Counted from the stretch's first letter, positions 11,427 through 21,958 are shown. The stretch is 64,000 nucleotides of DNA from G965213525 sp965213525 (GCA_965213525.1 OZ243889.1:2914001-2978000); one strand, 5' to 3'. A program made the numbers and translations. Notes: generated by a model not told the origin, from the letters alone.

Positions 11427-12044
11427 ATGACGCGTCCGATGGCCTCCAACGCCCGCAACGGCGCCGCTGCGGGCCGAGGGCTGGTCCTGGTGGTGATCGC
11501 GGTGGCCATCGGCGTGCTGCTGCTGTTGCAGGTGGACGACGACGACGACGTGGCCACCGCCGAGGTCCAGACCGAGACCGAGACCGAGACGGTCACCGCG
11601 ACCGAGACCGAGACCGCCACCGATGTCGTGGTGGTCACCGACCCGGAGTCAACCGACGCCGAGGGCGACCCGGAGGGTGCCGAGACAGAGGCGCCGCCTC
11701 CCGAGCCGGCTCCAGAGGCCCCCCCGGCGGCCCAGACCCGAGTGCTCGTGGCCAACGGCAACACCGGGGTCAACGGTGCAGCCGGCACGCTGACCGACCG
11801 GATCGCCAGCCTCGGGTACCTGACGGCGACGGCCACCAACACCAACAACCCCACGCAGCTGACCGAGACCACCATCCGCTACCAGCCCGGGTCGGCTGCG
11901 GCCGCTCAGGCTCTGGCCGAGGCGCTGGGCTGGCCCGTCGACGATGCGGTCGTGCAACCCATGAGCGAGCCCCCGGTCGATGACCTCGCCGACGCTCAGC
12001 TGCTGGTCCTGCTCGGCACCGACGAGGCCGTGCCCCCCACCTAG
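11427..12044 (+). CDS. LytR_C-domain membrane-anchored protein
   Basis: The 205-residue product has a short cytoplasmic N-terminus, one transmembrane helix (about 20-37), an acidic Thr/Glu repeat linker (TETETETVTATETETAT), a Pro-rich stretch, and a C-terminal LytR cell-envelope domain (about 105-200, starting near TRVLVANGNTG and ending in QLLVLLGTD). The LCP phosphotransferase domain found next to LytR_C in many proteins is absent, so this is a stand-alone LytR_C protein with a probable cell-wall-associated but unknown role. The gene lies 82 bases after the tRNA and 52 bases before otsB. Confidence 0.8.
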   Translation: MTRPMASNARNGAAAGRGLVLVVIAVAIGVLLLLQVDDDDDVATAEVQTETETETVTATETETATDVVVVTDPESTDAEGDPEGAETEAPPPEPAPEAPPAAQTRVLVANGNTGVNGAAGTLTDRIASLGYLTATATNTNNPTQLTETTIRYQPGSAAAAQALAEALGWPVDDAVVQPMSEPPVDDLADAQLLVLLGTDEAVPPT

Positions 12045-12096
12045 GCATGGGGCGTCCCGGCGTCCGCCCGGGCTCGCACCGCTAGGTTCTGGCGCC

Positions 12097-12867
12097 ATGC
12101 TCGACGCCCTCGCCGAGGACCCCTCGACCAGCGCCCTGTTCGTCGACTTCGACGGCACCCTCTCTGACATCGTGGAGGACCCCGGCGCCGCTCGCCCGCG
12201 GGCCGGCGCCGTGGAGGTCCTGGCCGAGCTCTCCACGCGCCTCGGCGCGGTGGCGGTGGTGTCAGGACGTCCGGGTGCGTTCCTGGACGGCGTCGTCACC
12301 GACCGCGGCGTCGACCTGTACGGGCTGTACGGCCTCGAGTCCCGGCGGGACGGGACCTGGCACGAGGAACCCGCTGCTGGTCCCTGGCGCTCGGTCATCG
12401 ACGAGGCCGTCGCCCAGCTCACGCCGTCGGTGCCCGATGACGCCGTCGTGGAGCCCAAGGGCCTGTCGCTCACCGTGCACTACCGACGGGTGCTCGACGC
12501 CGAGGCCGAGATCCGCTCGATGGTCGACGAGGTGGCAGGACGCACCGGGCTGGTCGCCCACCCCGCCAAGGCCTCGATCGAGCTGCACCCGCCGGTCGAC
12601 GTCGACAAGGGCACCGTGGTCACCGGCCTGGCCGAGGGGTTCGACGCCGTGGCCTACCTGGGCGACGACGTCGGTGATCGCCCGGCCTTCGAGGCGCTGG
12701 CACGACTGAGGGCACAGGGCCGAAGGACCGTGGCGCTCGTGGTGCGCACCGCTGAGACCCCCGACGGGCTCACCGAGCTGGCCGACGTGGTCGTCGACGG
12801 CCCAGCCGGGGCGGTCGAGGCGTTGCGGCAGCTGGCCGAGCGCCTGTCGGTCGACGGCGACGCCTGA
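12097..12867 (+). CDS. otsB: Trehalose-6-phosphate phosphatase
   Basis: OtsB removes phosphate from trehalose 6-phosphate to give trehalose. The 256-residue product is a HAD-superfamily enzyme: motif I FVDFDGTLSDI (Asp nucleophile), motif II VVSGR, a cap domain with GLESRRDGTW, the conserved Lys region VEPKGLSLTVHYR, and motif IV YLGDDVGDRPAF. Length is usual for a single-domain OtsB. No otsA (trehalose-phosphate synthase) is present in the window. ATG at 12097. Confidence 0.9.
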   Translation: MLDALAEDPSTSALFVDFDGTLSDIVEDPGAARPRAGAVEVLAELSTRLGAVAVVSGRPGAFLDGVVTDRGVDLYGLYGLESRRDGTWHEEPAAGPWRSVIDEAVAQLTPSVPDDAVVEPKGLSLTVHYRRVLDAEAEIRSMVDEVAGRTGLVAHPAKASIELHPPVDVDKGTVVTGLAEGFDAVAYLGDDVGDRPAFEALARLRAQGRRTVALVVRTAETPDGLTELADVVVDGPAGAVEALRQLAERLSVDGDA

Positions 12868-12927
12868 GCGTCGAGCCGGTCTCGCTGTGACCCCCGGCGT
12901 GAGGGTCGATCGCGCAGTGACCCCGCC

Positions 12928-13923
12928 GTGAGGGTCGTCTGTGCCTTCGACAAGTTCAGGGGCACCCTCACCGCCGCCGAGGCGGTGGCTGCGGCCGCCG
13001 CCGGTGTCCGTGACGCCGCACCCGGTGCCGAGGTCGACGCGGTGGCCATGGCCGACGGGGGCGAAGGGTTCCTCGACGCTCTCGGCGGCCCCAACCGCCG
13101 CACGATCGTGACGGGTCCGCTCGGCGAGGCGGTCGAGGCACCGTGGCGCCAATCGCCGTCGGGGGCGGTCATCGAGATGGCGAGGGCCTCGGGTCTCGAG
13201 CTGGTCGGCGGGGCCGCCGGCAACGACGCCATGGCCGCCACGACCTCGGGCACCGGCGAGCTGATCGCCGAGGCGGTCGTCACCGGGGCCAGGCGGGTGC
13301 TGATCGGCCTCGGCGGCTCGGCCACCACCGACGGCGGTCTCGGGGCCATCCGCGCCCTTGAACCCTTGGCCCGTCTCCGGGGGGTCCGCCTGGTCGTCGC
13401 GTGCGACGTCCAGACGCGGTTCCTCGACGCGGCCGCCGTCTTCGGGCCCCAGAAGGGTGCGACCGCCGCCCAGGTCGAGCTGCTCAGCCGCCGCCTCGAG
13501 CGCCTCGCCCAGGTGTACGAGCACGATCACGGCGTCGATGTCAGGGAGGTGCCCGGCGCCGGAGCGGCGGGCGGTCTGGCCGGTGGGCTGGTGGCGATCG
13601 GCGCCCAGGTCGTCGGAGGCTTCGAGCTGGTGGCCGACGAGGTCGGCCTGGACGAGATGATCGAGGGCGCCGATCTCGTGCTCACCGGTGAGGGGGCGCT
13701 CGACGCCGGATCCTTCGACGGCAAGGTGGTCGGCGGCGTGGCCGCGCTGGCCGCCGAGGTCGACGTGGCCGTCGTGGCGATCGCCGGCGTGGTCGATCCA
13801 GCGGTGGCCGGGCGGATCGAGCACCGCTCCCTCGTCGAGGCGGTCGGGCCGGAGGCAGCGCTGGGTGACACCGCGGCGGCACTGCGATCGACGGTGGCCG
13901 AGGTCGTCCGGGCCCGGCGTTAG
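12928..13923 (+). CDS. Glycerate kinase (GlxK/GarK family)
   Basis: It phosphorylates D-glycerate, usually to 2-phosphoglycerate in this family. The 331-residue product begins with the family signature RVVCAFDKFRGTLTA and has MADGGEGFLDAL, LIGLGGSATTDGG and LVLTGEGALDAGSFDGK. Length is slightly below the usual ~370-380. Start is GTG at 12928; the surrounding bases are an imperfect copy of bases about 12886-12909, so the start region was duplicated. The TAG stop (13921-13923) lies inside the CIRCE element of groEL. Confidence 0.92.
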   Translation: MRVVCAFDKFRGTLTAAEAVAAAAAGVRDAAPGAEVDAVAMADGGEGFLDALGGPNRRTIVTGPLGEAVEAPWRQSPSGAVIEMARASGLELVGGAAGNDAMAATTSGTGELIAEAVVTGARRVLIGLGGSATTDGGLGAIRALEPLARLRGVRLVVACDVQTRFLDAAAVFGPQKGATAAQVELLSRRLERLAQVYEHDHGVDVREVPGAGAAGGLAGGLVAIGAQVVGGFELVADEVGLDEMIEGADLVLTGEGALDAGSFDGKVVGGVAALAAEVDVAVVAIAGVVDPAVAGRIEHRSLVEAVGPEAALGDTAAALRSTVAEVVRARR

Positions 13924-13946
13924 CACTCACTGGTGGCGAGTGCTAA
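13920..13946 (+). promoter_or_regulatory. CIRCE operator (HrcA-binding inverted repeat)
   Basis: A perfect consensus: TTAGCACTC, 9-base spacer, GAGTGCTAA. It is the operator bound by the HrcA repressor in heat-shock control. It overlaps the glycerate kinase stop and lies about 100 bases before the groEL start; a -10-like TATCGT follows at 13955-13960. Confidence 0.96.
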
Positions 13947-14047
13947 CGCCTTGCTATCGTGGCGCTCAGCCGCCGACCCGCTGTCGGCGGTTGGTAGTTC
14001 CCCGCCGGTCAGGTGACCGGCACGCCACGACGGAGGTCCACACAGCC

Positions 14048-15670
14048 ATGGCGAAGACCATCGCGTTCGACGAGAAGGCCCGCCGGTCACTCGAGGCCGG
14101 CATGAACCAGTTGGCCGACGCTGTTCGGGTGACCCTCGGCCCACGGGGCCGCAACGTGGTCCTCGACAAGAAGTGGGGCGCCCCCACCATCACCAACGAC
14201 GGCGTCTCGATCGCCAAGGAGATCGAGCTCGAGGATCCCTTCGAGAAGATCGGTGCCGAGCTGGTCAAGGAGGTCGCCAAGAAGACCGACGACGTCGCTG
14301 GTGACGGCACCACGACCGCCACGGTGCTCGCCTGGGCGATGGTGCGCGAGGGCTTGCGCAACGTGGCCGCTGGCGCCAACCCGATGATCCTCAAGCGGGG
14401 CATCGAGGCCGCGGTCGAGGCGGCGGTCGCCGGCATCGCCGAGCTGGCGACCGACGTGAGCTCGGACAAGAAGCAGATCGCCTCGGTGGCCGGCATCTCG
14501 GCTGCTGATGTCGAGATCGGCCAGATGATCTCCGAGGCCATCGAGAAGGTGGGCAAGGACGGCGTCATCACCGTCGAGGAGAGCCAGACCTTTGGCCTCG
14601 AGATGGATCTCGTCGAGGGCATGCGCTTCGACAAGGGCTACATCTCGCCCTACTTCGTGACCGATCCCGAGCGCCAGGAAGCGGTGCTCGACGACCCGTA
14701 CCTGCTGTTCGTCGGCTCCAAGATCACCAACGTGCGTGAGATGGTGCCGCTGCTCGAGAAGGTGATGCAGGCCGGCAAGCCGATGGTCATCATCTGCGAG
14801 GACGTCGAGGGGGAGGCCTTGGCCACGCTGGTGGTCAACAAGATCCGCGGCACGTTCACCTCGGTGGCGGTCAAGGCGCCGGGCTTCGGTGAGCGTCGCA
14901 AGGCGATGTTGCAGGACATGGCCATCTTGACCGGCGGCCAGGTCATCTCCGAAGAGGTCGGCCTCAAGCTCGAGAACACCACGCTCGATCTGTTGGGCAC
15001 CGCCCGCAAGATCGTGGTGACCAAGGACGAGACGACCATCGTCGAGGGTGGCGGCGACGCCGGCGACGTCGCTGGGCGGATCGAGCAGATCAAGCGCGAG
15101 ATCGACAGCACCGATTCGGACTACGACCGCGAGAAGCTCCAGGAGCGCCTGGCCAAGCTGTCCGGCGGTGTGGCGGTGCTGAAGGTCGGCGCGGCCACCG
15201 AGGTCGAGCTGAAGGAGAAGAAGCACCGCATCGAGGACGCGGTGTCGACCACCAGGGCCGCCATCGAGGAGGGCGTCGTGCCCGGCGGCGGCGTCGCCCT
15301 GCTGCGGGCCAAGGCCAAGGTCGACGATCTGACCTCGCTCGGCGGTGATGAGGCCACGGGTGCTCGCATCGTCGGCACGGCGCTGACCGCCCCCCTGAAG
15401 CAGATCGCCGAGAACGCCGGTCTCGAGGGCGGCGTCATCGTGGCCAAGGTGCGTGAGCTGAAGGGCAACGAGGGCCTCAACGCCTCCACCGGTGAGTACG
15501 AAGACCTCGTGGCGTCCGGCGTCATCGACGCCGCCAAGGTCACCCGCTCGGCGCTGCAGAACGCAGCCTCGATCGCTGCGCTGTTCCTCACCACCGAGGC
15601 CGTCATCGTCGACGAGCCCGAGGACGGCGGCGGCGGCATGGGCGGCATGGGCGGGATGGAAGACTTCTAA
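14048..15670 (+). CDS. groEL: 60-kDa chaperonin GroEL
   Basis: GroEL forms the double-ring ATP-dependent folding chamber. The 540-residue product has MAKTIAFDEKARRSL, VTLGPRGRNVVLDKKWGAP, GDGTTTATVLAWAMV, and the C-terminal Gly/Met-rich tail GGGGMGGMGGMEDF typical of housekeeping actinobacterial GroEL (the groEL2 type) rather than His-tailed paralogues. There is no groES next to it, so this is a solitary groEL copy. Expression is expected under HrcA through the CIRCE at 13920-13946 and ends at the hairpin at 15706-15736. ATG at 14048 follows GGAGG. Confidence 0.97.
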   Translation: MAKTIAFDEKARRSLEAGMNQLADAVRVTLGPRGRNVVLDKKWGAPTITNDGVSIAKEIELEDPFEKIGAELVKEVAKKTDDVAGDGTTTATVLAWAMVREGLRNVAAGANPMILKRGIEAAVEAAVAGIAELATDVSSDKKQIASVAGISAADVEIGQMISEAIEKVGKDGVITVEESQTFGLEMDLVEGMRFDKGYISPYFVTDPERQEAVLDDPYLLFVGSKITNVREMVPLLEKVMQAGKPMVIICEDVEGEALATLVVNKIRGTFTSVAVKAPGFGERRKAMLQDMAILTGGQVISEEVGLKLENTTLDLLGTARKIVVTKDETTIVEGGGDAGDVAGRIEQIKREIDSTDSDYDREKLQERLAKLSGGVAVLKVGAATEVELKEKKHRIEDAVSTTRAAIEEGVVPGGGVALLRAKAKVDDLTSLGGDEATGARIVGTALTAPLKQIAENAGLEGGVIVAKVRELKGNEGLNASTGEYEDLVASGVIDAAKVTRSALQNAASIAALFLTTEAVIVDEPEDGGGGMGGMGGMEDF

Positions 15671-15705
15671 CCCCGATCGGCTCTCGAGCCTGAGCATCGT
15701 GATGT

Positions 15706-15736
15706 CGAGGGGGGCTGCGTGGAGCAGCCCCCCTCG
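15706..15736 (+). terminator. Hairpin terminator after groEL
   Basis: A perfect 12-bp stem (cgaggggggctg / cagcccccctcg) with a 7-base loop, 36 bases after the groEL stop and without a U-tract. Bases 15737-16005 that follow contain no gene or clear motif that I can support. Confidence 0.82.
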
Positions 15737-16005
15737 TCGCGCACTGGTTCGCCCGCCCGCGGTGTCGCAGCGAACTGCATGCTGGTGCAGCTCGCCACGC
15801 TCGACGCCCGCCTCACCGGTGCGTCCGGCCTCGGCTGCGAGGTGTTGGTGGCCGCGCCGGGTTGAGGGAGCGGGGGGGTCGGTGGCCGCCAGCGGACCCT
15901 GCCGACGGTGCAGGGCGGCGGCGGCGCCTCGCCGTGCGGTGGTGTGTCACCGAAGGGTGTGAGGGGTACCGGGCTTGCGGTCACACGACGAAGGGATGAC
16001 CCGAG

Positions 16006-16500
16006 ATGAAGAAGACCCTGTTGATGCTGTTCGCCGTACTTGCCCTGGGCGCGTTCCAGGCGTCAGCGGCGGGAGCCGTGACGGCGCCGTTCACCCAGGA
16101 GGACGACGACGACGGGCTGGTCGACGATGCCGGTGACGCCGTCGAGGACGCCGCAGACGATGCGGGTGACGCCGTCGATGACGCAACCGACGAGGCAGGT
16201 GACGCCGTGGACGACGCCACCGACGAGGCGGAGGACGCGACCGATTCGGCCGACGACATGACCGACGACACCGACATGGACGATGCCGACACCGAGATGA
16301 CCGACGCCGACACCGAGGACGCCGACACCGAGATGACAGATACCGACACTGGGGCTGCCCCGTCCGGTGGCGTGGCTGCCGGTGGTGGCGGTGCGGCGTC
16401 GTCGTCGACCGGTTCGACGGTGCTGCTCGCCGCCGGGCTGGCCACCGCTGCCCTGCTGGTCGCCGGCATGACCGGCGCGTACGCCGTGCGGCGCGCCTGA
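16006..16500 (+). CDS. Secreted, Asp-rich repeat protein with C-terminal membrane anchor
   Basis: I do not recognise a family. The 164-residue product has a Sec-type signal peptide (MKKTLLMLFAVLALGAFQAS), a mature region of about 90 residues made almost only of Asp, Glu, Ala, Thr, Val and Met in irregular repeats of the type DDAGDAV and DATDEA, then TDTD-E-M repeats, a Gly/Ser linker, and a final transmembrane helix (about 139-160) ending in RRA. The layout (signal, low-complexity stalk, linker, helix, short basic tail) is that of a cell-wall-sorted protein, but no LPxTG is present. The sortase gene starts 17 bases downstream. Its strong acidity suggests cation binding, which is inference. 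Confidence 0.72.
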   Translation: MKKTLLMLFAVLALGAFQASAAGAVTAPFTQEDDDDGLVDDAGDAVEDAADDAGDAVDDATDEAGDAVDDATDEAEDATDSADDMTDDTDMDDADTEMTDADTEDADTEMTDTDTGAAPSGGVAAGGGGAASSSTGSTVLLAAGLATAALLVAGMTGAYAVRRA

Positions 16501-16517
16501 TCGACCGCAGCGTCGCT

Positions 16518-17357
16518 GTGCCCGTCCGCTCCCGGCGTCAGTGGGCCGTAGCCGTCGTCGGATCGATGACGGCTGCCCTGTTGGCGGGGGCGGCGGGCAT
16601 GGTGGCGAGCGGGGCCAGCGGTCAGCGATCCACCGCCGACGTGGCCTCAGGCAGCGCCTCTGAAGCCGCCGCCGACCTGGCGGTGCCTGCGGCGAGCCGA
16701 GCTGCGGGTAGCCCCCCCGGGTTCGTCGCGCCCGGCCAGCCTGGGGCGAACGGCACGCCGGCCCCAGATCGGCCGAGCGTTCGTCAGGGGGCCTCGCCCC
16801 GAGACGATGGACGTGCTCGGTCGCCCGACGCCCCCCAACGGGCCGACCCGACCGGCGTGCGCATCGGGTCGATCGGCGTGGACGCCGAGGTGGTCGAGCT
16901 TGGCCTCACCCCAGACGGGGGGCTCGACGTGCCGGCCGACTTCGACCAGACGGGGTGGTACTCGGCTGGTCCCGAACCTGGTGAGCCGGGCGCTGCGGTC
17001 ATCGTCGGCCACGTCGACGATTGGCAGGGCCCGGCGGTGTTCTTCCGGCTCGGCGAGCTCACCCCCGGCGACGGGATCGAGGTCCACCACGCCGACGGCA
17101 CCACGACGTCGTTCGTCGTCGAGGCGGTCGAGACCCACGACAAGGACGAATTCCCGTCCGAGCGGGTGTACGTCGAGACCGACGAGGCGCTGCTCCGATT
17201 GATCACCTGCGGGGGAGCGTTCGACGCCTCCGCCCGCAGCTACGAGTCCAACGTCGTGGTGTTCGCTCGCCTGGAGGGCGAGGTGGCATCGAGCGGCGCT
17301 GCAGTCGGCGGTGCTCGTCGTCCCACCGGGGCCCTCCGATGGGCGCCGGTAACCTGA
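16518..17357 (+). CDS. Class F type sortase
   Basis: Sortases cleave sorting motifs and attach proteins to the cell wall. The 279-residue product has an N-terminal membrane anchor (about 8-30), a Ser/Pro-rich stretch to about residue 110, and the sortase beta-barrel. The catalytic His is in VIVGHVDDW, the Cys in LRLITCGG, and the likely Arg is in ARSYESNVVVFA, nine residues after the Cys. Start is GTG at 16518. The stop lies 4 bases before glpD. The acidic anchored protein just upstream is the obvious candidate substrate. Confidence 0.85.
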   Translation: MPVRSRRQWAVAVVGSMTAALLAGAAGMVASGASGQRSTADVASGSASEAAADLAVPAASRAAGSPPGFVAPGQPGANGTPAPDRPSVRQGASPRDDGRARSPDAPQRADPTGVRIGSIGVDAEVVELGLTPDGGLDVPADFDQTGWYSAGPEPGEPGAAVIVGHVDDWQGPAVFFRLGELTPGDGIEVHHADGTTTSFVVEAVETHDKDEFPSERVYVETDEALLRLITCGGAFDASARSYESNVVVFARLEGEVASSGAAVGGARRPTGALRWAPVT

Positions 17358-17361
17358 GCAG

Positions 17362-19068
<1,707 letters not shown>

Positions 19069-19157
19069 GCCCCGCGTCGACGAGCTAGCCGAACATGTCG
19101 AGGGCCCGACGCCCGAGGTGCGCCAGCGCAGGCCAGCGCCCCGGGCACGGCGCGGCC

Positions 19158-20396
19158 TCAGTCGACGAGGGCTTGGTAGACGAGCTGGCGCAGCTGGGTG
19201 CGCAGCGGGTGGGTGCTGGACGGCAGCAGCTGGGTCATCATCACCGCGGTCAGGTCCTCGGCCCGGTCGACCCAGAACGTCGTCGAAGCCGCCCCGCCCC
19301 AGGCGAACTCGCCGGCCGAGCCGAGCGTGCGGGTGGCAGCCGGATCGATGATGACCGAGCCGCCGAGCCCGAAGCCGGTGCCGTCGAAGGCGGTCTCGGC
19401 GAACAGCGGACGCCCGAAGGTGGTGAGGTCAGCACCGCCGGGCAGGTGGTTGCGCATCATCAGGCGCACCGTGCGCGGCGACAGCAACCGCACGCCGTCG
19501 AGCTCGCCGCCCCGGCGCAGCACCTCGGCGAAGCGGTGGTAGTCCTCGACGGTGGAGACCAGCCCACCGCCGCCGCCGAGGAACGTCGGGGGTGACAGGG
19601 CGGCCGCCCCGGCCGCGTCGTTGCGCACCATCTGGCTGGGGTCACCGGGCAGGGGCGAGTAGAGCGCGGCCAGCCGGTCGTGATCGGTCTCGGGGCAGCT
19701 GAAGGCGGTGTCGACCATGCCCAGGGGGCCGAACACGTGGTCGGCCAGGAAGGCGTCGAGCGACTGGCCCGAGGCCACCTCGACCACCCGGCCCAGCACG
19801 TCGGTGGCCATCGAATAGTTCCACTCGGTGCCGGGTTGGAAGACGAGCGGCTCGGCGGCCAGGCGGTCACAGACCTCGGCGAGGTCGGCGCCGGGGGGCA
19901 CGCCCCAGTCGAACCCCGCCGCCCGGTATCGCTGGTCGACCGGGTGGGCGTTCAAGAACCCGTAGGTCAACCCCGACGTGTGGGTCATGAGGTGCCACAG
20001 GCGGATCGGGTCGCGCATCGGCTCGGTCTGGGGGGCCAGCGCCGATCCGCTGCGGTACACCCGGGTGTGGCGGAAGGCCGGGACGAAGCGGTGCAGGGGC
20101 TCGGTCAGCTCGAAGGCGCCCTGTTCGAACAGCACCATCGCCGCCACCGTGGTGACCGGCTTGGTCATCGAGTAGATGCGGAACACGGTGTCGGGCTCGA
20201 CGGGGGTGCCGGCCTCGACGTCTCGCTGGCCGTAGCGCTCGTCGAGGACGATCTGGCCCCGTCGGGTCACCCGGATGGCCCAACCGGGCAGGCGCCCGTC
20301 ATCGACGTAGCGGGCGAAGTGGAAGCCGACCCGGGCGAGGCGTTCGGCATCCATGCCCACAGCGGACGGGTCGGTCGAGCTCTGCACGGCGGTCAC
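19158..20396 (-). CDS. Serine hydrolase of the beta-lactamase/EstB family
   Basis: The 412-residue product is a class C beta-lactamase-like serine hydrolase. It has the catalytic SxxK as YSMTK, the second motif as NYSMATD, and WGGAAST where the third KTG/HxG motif is expected. No signal peptide is seen, so a cytoplasmic esterase such as EstB-like enzymes is more likely than a resistance enzyme. HLMTHTSGLTYG is characteristic of this esterase group. GTG at 20396 is used; an ATG lies 14 codons further in. It converges with glpD. Confidence 0.85.
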   Translation of the reverse strand: MTAVQSSTDPSAVGMDAERLARVGFHFARYVDDGRLPGWAIRVTRRGQIVLDERYGQRDVEAGTPVEPDTVFRIYSMTKPVTTVAAMVLFEQGAFELTEPLHRFVPAFRHTRVYRSGSALAPQTEPMRDPIRLWHLMTHTSGLTYGFLNAHPVDQRYRAAGFDWGVPPGADLAEVCDRLAAEPLVFQPGTEWNYSMATDVLGRVVEVASGQSLDAFLADHVFGPLGMVDTAFSCPETDHDRLAALYSPLPGDPSQMVRNDAAGAAALSPPTFLGGGGGLVSTVEDYHRFAEVLRRGGELDGVRLLSPRTVRLMMRNHLPGGADLTTFGRPLFAETAFDGTGFGLGGSVIIDPAATRTLGSAGEFAWGGAASTTFWVDRAEDLTAVMMTQLLPSSTHPLRTQLRQLVYQALVD

Positions 20397-20455
20397 CTCG
20401 GCAACGTAGCCACCCGGCCACGTGCCCTGCCGGGCCGTCGTCGAGGACCTCGTCG

Positions 20456-21189
20456 TCAGGTCGTCGTGGACGGGCGGGTGGGCAGCTCGCTCACCGGGGT
20501 CATCTCCGGTCCGGCGCCAGCACCAGACGTCTCACGCATCGGCTCGACCCGCTCTGCGTACCAGCGGCTGAGCGGGCGAGCGGTCACCCCGTGGGCCAGC
20601 ACGCTCAAGGTGACCGTGCTGCCGACGGTCACGAGGACGTCGCCACCGACGCCGCCGTCGCCCAGCGTCTCGACCGCAGCCAACCCGTAGACGATCGATG
20701 CCAACCCCCGTGGGCCGAACCAACCCAGGAGACCCGTGGTGTCGGTGCGCAGGCCCGAGCCCGCCACGGCCAGAGCGACCGGCACCATCCGCACGACCGT
20801 CACGCTGGCCACGGCGTACAGGACGATCTGCCAGTCGAGCTCGCCCAGCATCGGTCCTGCGATCGTCGCGCCGAAGATCATCCACACGAGCAGCGACAGG
20901 AGCTCTCCCTCGGATTCGAGGAACTCGTTCAACCCGGTGCGCGCAGCTGTATGCGAGAGGCGTCGCCGAAGAGCACGAGCGCCAACGTGATCTCGGCGAT
21001 GGTGGCGGTGGCCTCGTCGCCCAGCGTGAGATCGACCAGGCCGAGGCCATCGGGTCCGACCAGCAGGCCGATGCCGACGAAGACGATCGGACCGGTGATG
21101 TTGACGCGCAGCAGTCGCCGCGAGACGGCGGCGTGTGCCGCCACCAGCGCTGCCACGAGGGCCAGGCCGACCAGGGCGTCACCGTCCAC
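20456..21189 (-). pseudogene. Na+/H+ antiporter (CPA1/NhaP type), internally deleted
   Basis: The N-terminal part (GTG at 21189; NITGPIVFVGIGLLVGPD, LALVLFGDASRI) runs to about base 20940 and then meets a stop. The C-terminal part resumes in another frame at LNEFLESEGELL and continues through the last membrane segments (FGPRGLASIVYG) to 20456. The central ~200 residues, covering the usual ion-binding helices, are missing, so the deletion both removes the transport core and shifts the frame. A functional antiporter cannot be made. Confidence 0.85.
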
Positions 21190-21220
21190 CGATGTGGCGC
21201 GTCCACCCGAGCCGAGCTCC

Positions 21221-21379
21221 TCAGGTCTTGGGTGAGCTCTTGTACTTCGTCCAGCCGTAGGCGAGGCCGGCCAGGATGAGCACGACGGCGATGACGGTGA
21301 GCCAGAACAACCCCTCGATGACGGTTCCCAGCACACCGAGGGCAGCGAGCAGGATGATGACGATCACAAGGGTGAGCAC
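21221..21379 (-). CDS. Small hydrophobic membrane protein
   Basis: A 52-residue protein with two closely spaced transmembrane helices (about 3-19 and 24-43) and a basic tail YGWTKYKSSPKT. GTG at 21379 is preceded by GGAAGGAAG at a proper distance, which supports translation. Similar short hydrophobic proteins with a central Trp are common in Actinobacteria and have no assigned role. It is divergent from the DUF2243 gene. Confidence 0.65.
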   Translation of the reverse strand: MLTLVIVIILLAALGVLGTVIEGLFWLTVIAVVLILAGLAYGWTKYKSSPKT

Positions 21380-21451
21380 ATGGACTTCCTTCCCGGGCCT
21401 CGGCCCGTCCAACCCCCCTCGGACCGTGCGCTGGGGGGGACGGCGGCGCTG

Positions 21452-21958
21452 ATGTCGATGCGGGCCCCGGGGATCGTGATCGGCGTCGGGCTCGGAGGCT
21501 TCGTCGACGGCATCGTCTTGCACCAGATCTTCCAGGCCCACCACATGTTGTCCAACGCCGGTGACGACCGCATCGGCCTCGAGCCCTTGCCGGTGACCAC
21601 CGTCGACGGGCTCGAGACCAACACCGTGTGGGACGGGCTGTTCCACGCCACCTCGTGGGTGTTCGTCGTGGCCGGTCTGTTCTGGCTGTGGCAGCGCTGG
21701 CGTCGAGCGGGGCGGCTGGGAGCACCGTGGCGACTGCTGGTCGGCTCGCTGCTGGCCGGATGGGGCGTGTTCAACCTGGTGGAGGGCATCATCGACCACC
21801 ACCTGCTCGCCGTGCACCACGTGGTGGAGGGCGATCACGAGCTGGCCTGGGACCTCGGCTTCCTCGCCCTCGGCGTCGCACTGCTCCTCGGCGGATGGCG
21901 CCTCACCGAGCAGGTGCGGCGTCACCACGATGCCGGGGTGTCAGCCCCGCCGAGCTAG
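21452..21958 (+). CDS. DUF2243 membrane protein
   Basis: The 168-residue product has four predicted membrane segments and the DUF2243 hallmark GGFVDGIVLHQIFQ-HHML, rich in His, with a second His-rich loop EGIIDHHLLAVHHV. Function is unknown; the His residues suggest metal or heme binding (inference). ATG at 21452 is preferred over ATG at 21380, because the latter would abut the start codon of the divergent small gene and add a non-conserved Pro-rich leader. The last 18 bases overlap the convergent pirin gene. Confidence 0.8.
   Translation: MSMRAPGIVIGVGLGGFVDGIVLHQIFQAHHMLSNAGDDRIGLEPLPVTTVDGLETNTVWDGLFHATSWVFVVAGLFWLWQRWRRAGRLGAPWRLLVGSLLAGWGVFNLVEGIIDHHLLAVHHVVEGDHELAWDLGFLALGVALLLGGWRLTEQVRRHHDAGVSAPPS

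Noticed and set aside
12262..13926. 554-codon antisense frame opposite otsB and glycerate kinase
   Set aside because: Both sense genes have clear motifs; the antisense product is low-complexity His/Gly/Arg sequence.
14087..15697. 536-codon antisense frame opposite groEL
   Set aside because: Pure shadow of a highly conserved gene.
17200..17270. Missing catalytic Arg in the sortase
   Set aside because: At first the residue 12 after the Cys looked like Glu, but an Arg lies nine residues after the Cys, which fits class F enzymes.
19158..20396. Antibiotic-resistance beta-lactamase
   Set aside because: No signal peptide and the motifs fit EstB-type esterases better.
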